This document shows positions 48,109-55,060 of a DNA stretch of 64,000 nucleotides, one piece after another (the first letter of the stretch is position 1; each line of letters starts with the position of its first letter). The stretch is taken from the NCBI RefSeq assembly GCF_013179285.1, contig NZ_WVNW01000003.1, forward strand, positions 1 to 64,000, written 5' to 3'. Position numbers and translations under genes: made by a program. The stretch is from Roseobacter sp. HKCCD6576-2. Its GTDB lineage: Bacteria; Pseudomonadota; Alphaproteobacteria; Rhodobacterales; Rhodobacteraceae. Below the pieces are notes generated by a model. It was not told the origin of the DNA, did no database searches, and saw only the letters and a program-made list of their open reading frames with translations.

Positions 48109-48133
48109 GGCGGGGCGTGGACCGACGCCCGCC
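48109..48133 (-). other. Intercistronic hairpin between binding-protein gene and hyuA
   Basis: GGCGGGGCGT (48109-48118) pairs with ACGCCCGCC (48125-48133), nine pairs with one bulge, in the 60-base spacer. There is no T-run. Such hairpins after binding-protein genes often stabilise the upstream message and reduce expression downstream. Confidence 0.55.
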
Positions 48134-48145
48134 GTAAAGTGACGA

Positions 48146-49129
48146 TCACTGTTCCCATTCACCGGTGAATTCTGGATTGGCATCGAGAACTTCGATGTCG
48201 ATCATCGCTTGAACGGGCCCTTCCTCATCCATGTTGATGGCTTGAGTGACGGGGGCGCCTTCGATTGCATTGGCGATCTGCTCCATCGCTAGGGCCCCCA
48301 TCGTCTTAGGGAAATAGGCCAGCGTGGAATCCCACCGACCTTCACGGATCGCGTCAATTGCGATAGCGGCCGCGCCGCCGCCCGACAAATACAAGTCCGC
48401 CGGGTTTATGCCGGCTGCTTCCAGCGCAATCTCGACACCGACAAGATGCTGATCGGCATTTGAGAGGACCACATTGACATCGGGATGGACCTGTAGAATG
48501 TCGGTCATTGCTTGGAGGCTTGGGTCGGGGGCGTAGTAACCTTCGCCGACTGCGACGATCTCGATATTGTCATGTGCGGCAAGGACAGTTTCGAAGGTTT
48601 CGAGCCGCAGATTGTCGAACGGAAAAATTCGCGCGCCGATCATGACCACGACATTGCAAGGGTCGTGATCGGCGCAGTATTCCACGACTTCTTCGGCCTG
48701 GGTTGTGGCGCCCGCCACGGGGGGAGAGGCGGCGGTCACGGTGATGCCGTCGACCTGCGGCTCGAGAGAGTTCAGATCAGGGCCCACTGGGAACAGGACA
48801 GTGCCAATAGGCACCCCGTCTGCGATGGCTTGCTCGAAGGCGCCCGCGATTCCCACCGAATCGTTGGGCGAAACGATCATGCCGACGAAACGACCGGATG
48901 CCAGCGCGTCCTCAATTTGACTGTACTGCAGCGCCGCATCGAATTGCCCGTCGAGAATCTCAGTCTCATAGCCCCGCTCGGCGGCCACGGCCTGAACGCC
49001 TTCATACGTTGCTTGATTGAAGCCGTTTTGCGAGGTGCCGGCGAAATACGCGATTGTGCCTTCTGCCGTCGCCGCGCCCGCCATCACGGTCAGGGCCGCC
49101 CCAGTCATCAGAGTTGTTTTGAGTGTCAT
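48146..49129 (-). CDS. Periplasmic substrate-binding protein of ribose-type ABC importer
   Basis: This 327-residue protein has a Sec signal peptide (MTLKTTLMTGAALTVMAGAATA), then the type I periplasmic fold with TIAYFAGTSQNGFNQATYEG, GMIVSPNDSVGIAGAFEQAI and VVLSNADQHLVGVEIALEAAG. It captures the ligand for the permease and ATPase encoded downstream. The ATG at 49129 has AGGAGCG just upstream. It is first in the operon and divergent from the GntR regulator. Confidence 0.92.
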   Translation of the reverse strand: MTLKTTLMTGAALTVMAGAATAEGTIAYFAGTSQNGFNQATYEGVQAVAAERGYETEILDGQFDAALQYSQIEDALASGRFVGMIVSPNDSVGIAGAFEQAIADGVPIGTVLFPVGPDLNSLEPQVDGITVTAASPPVAGATTQAEEVVEYCADHDPCNVVVMIGARIFPFDNLRLETFETVLAAHDNIEIVAVGEGYYAPDPSLQAMTDILQVHPDVNVVLSNADQHLVGVEIALEAAGINPADLYLSGGGAAAIAIDAIREGRWDSTLAYFPKTMGALAMEQIANAIEGAPVTQAINMDEEGPVQAMIDIEVLDANPEFTGEWEQ

Positions 49130-49176
49130 CGTATCGCTCCTCCCCAAGAGAATTTCCGGCTGTATCACATTTAGCG

Positions 49177-49202
49177 TTGCACATAATCCAAACTTTATGC
49201 AA
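49177..49202. promoter_or_regulatory. Candidate GntR operator
   Basis: TTGCACATAA and TTTATGCAA (49177-49202) form an inverted repeat with one extra base in the left arm, centred in the 83-base gap between the divergent binding-protein and GntR genes. FCD-type GntR proteins bind short AT-rich dyads of this kind. Confidence 0.5.
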
Positions 49203-49212
49203 GATTAATTTT

Positions 49213-49953
49213 ATGAAGCCAAAAAACCCAAAAACCCCGCCCGCCGATCCGCCGCCGCGCAAGAAACGCGGCGCATTGATGGTTTATGAGAAGCTTCGCG
49301 ACGACATTCAGTGGATGCGCATCGCGCCCGGATCCGCGCTGGATGAGGTCGCGCTGGCGCAAGCTTATGAGGTCTCGCGCACGCCGATCCGTGAGGCGCT
49401 TTTATTGCTTGTAAATGAAGGGTTTGTGCAGTTTCTGCAGAATCGGACAACCATTGTTGCGCCGCTTTCGATGCACAACCAGAATGCGTTTCTCGACACA
49501 TTCATCTTGCTGTCGCGCGGGTTGATACGGGCAACAACGATGCATGGTCCTGTGGATCGCGACGCCCTTGCGCCGTATCTTGACGACTACTCCGAAGGGT
49601 TGGCTGAAAACGATGTCGAGCGGGCGTTTCGTGCTCAACTTGGCCTCTTTCGACACCTGACAGAACTCGCGAAAAATCGGTTCCTCGCCAAATATTTTCT
49701 TGAGGCGCAGGATGCCTCTGTTCGGATGAAGTTGCTCTACTTTTTCCCGCATCTTTCTGCCGATGACATCGCGACCGCACGTATAAAGCTAGAAGCGGTG
49801 ATTGATGCGGTTGCGGCGGGCGATCCAGAGGCCGGGGACCGGGCCGTAAGCGATGTCATTCTATTCGAAACCCAAGTCATTCAACGCGGCATCGAACCGC
49901 GTTTCGGCCACCAGATGACGCTTGAGTCGCCTGGAACAGGAGGGACATCGTGA
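49213..49953 (+). CDS. GntR family transcriptional regulator (FCD type)
   Basis: This 246-residue regulator has an N-terminal winged helix (about 20-90, with YEKLRDDIQWMRIAPGSALD, YEVSRTPIREALLLLVNEG) and a helical FCD-type ligand domain. A proline/lysine-rich tail precedes the DNA-binding domain. It is divergent from the ABC/hydantoinase operon and coupled to the M24 gene (GTGA overlap), so it probably controls both transcripts. Confidence 0.9.
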   Translation: MKPKNPKTPPADPPPRKKRGALMVYEKLRDDIQWMRIAPGSALDEVALAQAYEVSRTPIREALLLLVNEGFVQFLQNRTTIVAPLSMHNQNAFLDTFILLSRGLIRATTMHGPVDRDALAPYLDDYSEGLAENDVERAFRAQLGLFRHLTELAKNRFLAKYFLEAQDASVRMKLLYFFPHLSADDIATARIKLEAVIDAVAAGDPEAGDRAVSDVILFETQVIQRGIEPRFGHQMTLESPGTGGTS

Positions 49954-51053
49954 GCATTTTGGTGGATCGGCGCAGCCGTGCCACCGACATTATGCGGGCG
50001 GGCGGTCTTGGGGCCGTCGCCTTTGTGCCGGGTCCAAACCTTGCCTATCTGACTGGCGTCCATTTGCATTTGATGGAGCGGCCAACGCTTTATGCGCTCA
50101 CAGCCGAAGGGCGGAGCGTCGCGATGATGCCCAGTCTTGAGCGGCAGAAATGGGACGCGGCCATGCCGGACGCAGAGACGATCTTCTGGGACGATTCGGA
50201 TGGACCGGATGGGGCGTTCAGAGCTCTTGTGGACATGTTGGCGGCAGAACACCCACTTGGTGTTGAAGGGCTCAGAATGCGCGCGGCTGAGTATAGAGCC
50301 TTGGCGCAAAGCTTCGGGCCAGAGAGGCTGGTCGATGCCGATCCGGCCATGGCTGCCCTGCGGCTCATCAAGAGTTCAGACGAGATTGGCGCACTCCGCC
50401 GCGCCGTCGCTATCAGCGAAGCCGCGCTTTATGAAACGCTGGATGCTGGCATCGCGGGCCGGAGTGGCCATCAAATCGCGGCCCGGCTGAAGGCGGCAAT
50501 GCTGGCGCATGGCGCAACGGGGTTTGCTTTTGATCCTATTGTCCTAAGCGGCGAGGAATCGGCCGACCCCCATGGCGATGTCAGTGCGCGAGTCCTGAGC
50601 CCGGGTGACCCGCTTCTGATCGACTTTGGCGCAAGCTGGGGCGATATGCATGCCGACATCACGCGCACTGTTTTCTGCCGTCATGCGACGGACGCCCATG
50701 CCCAGATTTACGAAACCGTACGTGTCGCCAATGAGGCGGGTCGCGCCGCCGTCTGCGCGGGCAGAACGATTGGCGATGTTGATCACCAGGCGACGACTGT
50801 TCTGGAAAAATCGCGGTTCGCGGATCTGATCCTTCACAAAACCGGCCATGGACTGGGTCGCGAAGTCCATGAAGCACCAGCCGTGACGCGCGCCAATCGC
50901 GATCCGCAACAGGCAGGTATGGTCTTCACAATTGAGCCTGGGCTTTACCGGTCGGGGGATATTGGCGTGCGGATCGAGGACGATGTCGTGGTGGCCGACA
51001 CCGGGCATGAGTGTTTAACCAGTTTTACCAAGGAGTTAATGGTCTATGCTTGA
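49950..51053 (+). CDS. M24 family metallopeptidase (Xaa-Pro peptidase-like)
   Basis: This 367-residue protein has a creatinase-N domain and a pita-bread catalytic domain. All five dinuclear metal ligands are visible: Asp in LIDFGASW, Asp in HADITRT, His in KTGHGLG, Glu in TIEPGL and Glu in RIEDDV. Creatinases of the same fold lack this set, so peptidase activity is more likely. It begins with GTG overlapping the GntR stop, and its own end overlaps the GAF gene by 8 bases. Confidence 0.9.
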   Translation: MSILVDRRSRATDIMRAGGLGAVAFVPGPNLAYLTGVHLHLMERPTLYALTAEGRSVAMMPSLERQKWDAAMPDAETIFWDDSDGPDGAFRALVDMLAAEHPLGVEGLRMRAAEYRALAQSFGPERLVDADPAMAALRLIKSSDEIGALRRAVAISEAALYETLDAGIAGRSGHQIAARLKAAMLAHGATGFAFDPIVLSGEESADPHGDVSARVLSPGDPLLIDFGASWGDMHADITRTVFCRHATDAHAQIYETVRVANEAGRAAVCAGRTIGDVDHQATTVLEKSRFADLILHKTGHGLGREVHEAPAVTRANRDPQQAGMVFTIEPGLYRSGDIGVRIEDDVVVADTGHECLTSFTKELMVYA

Positions 51054-51549
51054 TGACATTCATGCCCTGCGCCGGTTTGGAAAAACCCTCTCCTGTGACA
51101 AGTGGATCAGCCCTTTCCCAGCACTTGAAGAGCTGTGCCAGGTGATGATGGGCCACAAGCTTTTTTCTTGTTCCATCTTTCGCATGAGCGGTCCGCAGCA
51201 GGGCGTGGCGGCACGTGTCTATTCTAATGACGCCGGAAGTTATCCGATCTCCGGACTGAAGGAGATCGTTCCGAACCGTTGGACCGAACATGTCATCCTG
51301 CGCCGCCAAACCTTTGTTGCGAATTCTGTTGATGGCTTCATGGATGTGTTTCCGGATCACGCGCTCATCGCATCGCTCGGCCTCGGTTCGGTTGTCAATC
51401 TGCCGGTGATCTTGCGCGGTGAGTTTATCGGTACGGTGAATATGCTCCATACGGCGGGCCATTATACGGATGCGCGGCTCCGGGCGATGGAGGATTTGGT
51501 CGTGCCGTCGCTTTTGGCCTTCGAGGCTTCGCCAGAGGCGGCGAAATAG
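51046..51549 (+). CDS. GAF domain protein
   Basis: This 167-residue single-domain protein has a GAF-like core: FPALEELCQVMMGHKLFSCS, a middle sheet and LGLGSVVNLPVILRGEFIG followed by GTVNMLHT. No output domain is attached, so it may bind the pathway substrate or modulate a partner. It is the third gene in a coupled GntR/M24/GAF transcript. The function is unknown. Confidence 0.78.
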   Translation: MLDDIHALRRFGKTLSCDKWISPFPALEELCQVMMGHKLFSCSIFRMSGPQQGVAARVYSNDAGSYPISGLKEIVPNRWTEHVILRRQTFVANSVDGFMDVFPDHALIASLGLGSVVNLPVILRGEFIGTVNMLHTAGHYTDARLRAMEDLVVPSLLAFEASPEAAK

Positions 51550-51597
51550 ACACCCTTTGCTGGCCTTCATCAGTCGGCGAGTTCGTTGGCGCGGAGC

Positions 51598-53271
51598 TTA
51601 CCCCTGCGAGTTGTCGCGCCAGCGGTTCACGATCGGATAACGCCGGTCCAGCCAGAAGGCGCGTTCGGTGAGCCGTGCGCCGGGGGCGGATTGGAAGCGC
51701 TTGTATTCGCTGATGTAAATCAGATGCTCGACCTTCTTTACGGTCTCCCGATCATGGCCCTTCGCGACGCAATCGGCCACCGATGCCTCTTTGTCGATCA
51801 GTAGGTCCAGGATATCGTCCAGCACGTCATACGGCGGCAGGCTGTCCTCATCCTTCTGGTTCTCGCGCAACTCCGCCGTCGGCGGCTTTTCGATCACGCG
51901 GGGCGGAATCACTTCGCCGGCCGGGGCTTTCATCCAGGGCCGATGATTGGCGTTGCGCCAGCGGCAGGTCTCGAAGACGCGGGTTTTATAGAGGTCTTTG
52001 ATCGGGTTATAGCCGCCCGCCATGTCGCCATAGATCGTGGCATAGCCTACCGCGACCTCGGATTTGTTGCCGGTGGTCAGCAGCATTTCCCCGAATTTGT
52101 TGCTGAGCGCCATAAGGGCAACGCCGCGCAGGCGGGATTGGATGTTCTCCTCCGCCACGCCCGGTGCCGTACCGTTGAAAAGCGGCGCCAGCGCCTCGGT
52201 GACAGCGGCGCGGGGGCCGGAGATCGGCACTGTGTCGAGCCGTGTGCCAAGCCGCTTGGCCACATCGGCGGCATCTTCCAGCGAGGTCTCGGATGTGTAT
52301 TCCGAGGGCAGCATCACGCAGCGGACGTTTTCGGGCCCAAGCGCGTCCGCGGCAATGGTCGCCACAATCGCGCTGTCGATACCGCCAGAGAGGCCAAGCA
52401 CGACCTTGGAAAACCCGGCCTTTTCAACATATTCGCGGGTGGCCTCGACCATCACGCGATAATCGGCTTCCCATTCATCGGGCAGCTTGTCTTTCTCACC
52501 ATCCACCGCGCGCCATCCCTCGGGCGTGTTTTCGAAATCGACATGGAACAGGCCCTGCTCGAATGCCGGCATTTGATGGGTCAACGCCCCGCCGGGGTTC
52601 AGCACAAAGCTGGCACCGTCGAAAATCTGATCGTCCTGGCCGCCAAGCAGGTTCAGATAGACCAGCGGCAAGCCCGTTTCGACCACGCGGGAAACCATCA
52701 ACATCTGGCGCAGCGCGAATTTGCCCCGATGATACGGCGACCCGTTGGGCACCAGCAGAATCTCGGCCCCAGTTTCAGCCAGGGTCTCGGTCACATCCTC
52801 GAACCAAGCATCCTCGCAGATCGGCACCCCGATCCGCAAAGGGCCGACCCGTACCGGGCCCGCCGGATTTCCGGCGTGGTAATAGCGTTTCTCGTCAAAC
52901 ACTTCGGAATTGGGCAGGTGATGTTTCAACACCTCGGCGCTGATCTGGCCGTTTTGCAGGATGAAATAGGCGTTGAACGGCTTGCCCGCGCCGGGCAGTG
53001 GCCCGCCAATGCCAATTGCCGGCCCGTCGGCGCAATCGCTGGCCAATTGGGTCAGCACGCGCTGCACATCGGCGGCGAAGGCCGGTTTGCGCACCAGATC
53101 CTGCAACTGATAGCCGGTGATGAACATCTCAGGGAAGGCGATCATATCGGCCCCGGCGGCCTTCGCCTCGGCCCAAGCTGCGCGCGCCATTTCGGCATTG
53201 CCGGTCAGATCGCCCACAGTCGGGTTCAACTGCGCAAGAGTGAGGCGGAAGGTCTCGGCCATATCGGTCAC
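51598..53271 (-). CDS. nadE: Glutamine-dependent NAD+ synthase
   Basis: This 557-residue two-domain enzyme has an N-terminal nitrilase-type glutaminase with the Glu-Lys-Cys triad (FPEMFITGYQ, EVLKHHLPN, VPICEDAWF). The C-terminal synthetase has the ATP pyrophosphatase loop LGLSGGIDSAIVATIAADAL. It converts deamido-NAD to NAD with ammonia from glutamine. The GTG at 53271 follows AGGAAA; an ATG three codons later is an alternative. Confidence 0.95.
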   Translation of the reverse strand: MTDMAETFRLTLAQLNPTVGDLTGNAEMARAAWAEAKAAGADMIAFPEMFITGYQLQDLVRKPAFAADVQRVLTQLASDCADGPAIGIGGPLPGAGKPFNAYFILQNGQISAEVLKHHLPNSEVFDEKRYYHAGNPAGPVRVGPLRIGVPICEDAWFEDVTETLAETGAEILLVPNGSPYHRGKFALRQMLMVSRVVETGLPLVYLNLLGGQDDQIFDGASFVLNPGGALTHQMPAFEQGLFHVDFENTPEGWRAVDGEKDKLPDEWEADYRVMVEATREYVEKAGFSKVVLGLSGGIDSAIVATIAADALGPENVRCVMLPSEYTSETSLEDAADVAKRLGTRLDTVPISGPRAAVTEALAPLFNGTAPGVAEENIQSRLRGVALMALSNKFGEMLLTTGNKSEVAVGYATIYGDMAGGYNPIKDLYKTRVFETCRWRNANHRPWMKAPAGEVIPPRVIEKPPTAELRENQKDEDSLPPYDVLDDILDLLIDKEASVADCVAKGHDRETVKKVEHLIYISEYKRFQSAPGARLTERAFWLDRRYPIVNRWRDNSQG

Positions 53272-53425
53272 GCTTTTCCTGTTTGTCCGGGCAGAGGTTT
53301 AGCAGATCGGTCAGCGCCGCCAAGCCATACCGGCGCTCTCACGGCGAAATGCGTTGCGAGGCCCCCAGTCCTCACCTAGGTTTGGATGGGATCGGGATAA
53401 GACAGACGAATGGGGAGAGCGGGAC

Positions 53426-54964
53426 GTGCAAAAGCCAGGGTGGGGCATGATCCGACAATTGGCCGGGGCCGGTGCACTTGGTCTGGCGTTGAGCGGCGCG
53501 GCGCTGGCGCAGGTCGATATCCAGCAATACGACAATGGTGGGATCTACGAAGGCGAGTTCCGCAACGGGGTTCAGCATGGGCAGGGGACCTATCGCCTAC
53601 CCAACGGGTATGAATATACCGGCGAATGGGTCGATGGCGAAATTCGCGGCCAGGGGCGCGCGGTCTTTCCCGACGGCTCGATCTATGAGGGCGCGTTTAT
53701 TGCCGGGCGGCCCGAGGGGTTCGGCAACATCACCTTCGCCGACGGCTCTACCTATGAAGGCGAATGGGCCGATGGTCGGATCAATGGCCAAGGCATGGCG
53801 CTATATGCCAATGGCGTGAGCTACGAGGGCGGCTTCGTCAACGCGCTGCACCATGGCACCGGCGTGATGGAGAGCCCGAATGGCTATCGCTATGAAGGCC
53901 AATGGGAAAACGGGCTGAAAGAAGGCCGGGGGGTGATCACCTATCCAGATGGCGCGGTCTATGACGGAGAGTTTGAGGCCGGACAACGCGCCGGGACCGG
54001 GCGGCTCGAAATGGCCGATGGCGTGGTCTATGTCGGGGCTTGGGCAGGTGGGCAGATCAATGGCGACGGCATTCTAACCCAACCCAATGGCGATATCTAT
54101 GAGGGCACGTTGGTCAATGGCCAGCGCCAGGGGCGCGGCGTGGTTCGCTATGCCAATGGCGATGTGTATGAGGGCGATTTTGCCGATGATCGTCGCCAAG
54201 GCCGGGGTACGTTCACGGGCGCGGATGGCTATCTCTATGTCGGCGAGTGGACAGAAGGCCGGATCGAAGGCGAAGGGCGGGTGACCTATCCCGACGGCTC
54301 GATTTACGAAGGTATGTTCCGCAACGATTTGGCCCATGGGCGGGGCACGATCACCTATGATGACGGCTCCAGTTATGAGGGTGATTGGGTTGATGGAGTC
54401 ATCCAAGGCTTCGGCGTGGCGCGCTATGCCAACGGGCTGGTCTATGAGGGGCAATTTCTCAATGCGCGGCAGCATGGGCAGGGGGTGATGACCCAACCCA
54501 ACCTGGAATATGACGCCGAGGCGGCAGAAGCGGCAGGCGATGCCTACGATGTGCCGGAGTTGCTCTATCGCTATGAAGGTGCTTGGGAGAACGGCCTCCG
54601 CCATGGCGAGGGGATCGCCACCTATGCCGATGGTACGGTGTATGAAGGGGGCTTTGCAGAGGGCCAGCGCGCTGGCGCGGGGCGGCTGAGCATGCCCGAT
54701 GGCTTCACGTATCAAGGCGCGTGGGCCGAGGGTGAGATCAATGGCGCAGGTGTGGCCACCTATGCCAATGGCGACGTCTATGACGGATTCTTCGTCAACG
54801 GTCGCCGCCAGGGGCAAGGGATGATGACCTACGCGACCGGCCAAGTTGCAGAAGGCGAATGGGAAGATGGCCGGTTGACCGATGCCACGGAGAGCAGCGG
54901 TAACGATGAAACCGCACCCGAGGACCCGGATACGTCAGAGGCGGCACCGGCGACTGATCAATAG
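53426..54964 (+). CDS. Exported MORN-repeat protein
   Basis: This protein of about 512 residues has a signal peptide (h-region LAGAGALGLALSGAALAQ) followed by some 19 MORN repeats (YEGEF/YxGxW units, about 23 residues apart). They are broken once, after the fourteenth, by an acidic insert of about 20 residues containing EAAEAAGDAYDVPE. It ends in an acidic low-complexity tail. MORN repeats form extended beta-sheets that bind lipids or proteins. The GTG at 53426 follows GGGAGAG; the ATG at 53447 is an alternative that keeps the signal peptide. Periplasmic or outer location is inferred. Confidence 0.82.
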   Translation: MQKPGWGMIRQLAGAGALGLALSGAALAQVDIQQYDNGGIYEGEFRNGVQHGQGTYRLPNGYEYTGEWVDGEIRGQGRAVFPDGSIYEGAFIAGRPEGFGNITFADGSTYEGEWADGRINGQGMALYANGVSYEGGFVNALHHGTGVMESPNGYRYEGQWENGLKEGRGVITYPDGAVYDGEFEAGQRAGTGRLEMADGVVYVGAWAGGQINGDGILTQPNGDIYEGTLVNGQRQGRGVVRYANGDVYEGDFADDRRQGRGTFTGADGYLYVGEWTEGRIEGEGRVTYPDGSIYEGMFRNDLAHGRGTITYDDGSSYEGDWVDGVIQGFGVARYANGLVYEGQFLNARQHGQGVMTQPNLEYDAEAAEAAGDAYDVPELLYRYEGAWENGLRHGEGIATYADGTVYEGGFAEGQRAGAGRLSMPDGFTYQGAWAEGEINGAGVATYANGDVYDGFFVNGRRQGQGMMTYATGQVAEGEWEDGRLTDATESSGNDETAPEDPDTSEAAPATDQ

Positions 54965-55004
54965 CGGCGACCAAAGACACCCGGCACATCGCTAGGCAGA
55001 GATA

Positions 55005-55042
55005 CGAAAAGGCCGGAGATGCATCCCCCGGCCTTTCGTTTT
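55005..55042. terminator. Bidirectional terminator between MORN and ATP sulfurylase genes
   Basis: CGAAAAGGCCGG (55005-55016) pairs with CCGGCCTTTCG (55028-55038), followed by TTTT on the + strand. It lies between the convergent stops at 54964 and 55061. Confidence 0.88.
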
Positions 55043-55060
55043 GACTTGGTTGTGCCGACC

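Noticed and set aside
49950-51053. Creatinase and a creatinine pathway
   Set aside because: The protein keeps the full dinuclear metal ligand set, which creatinases lack.
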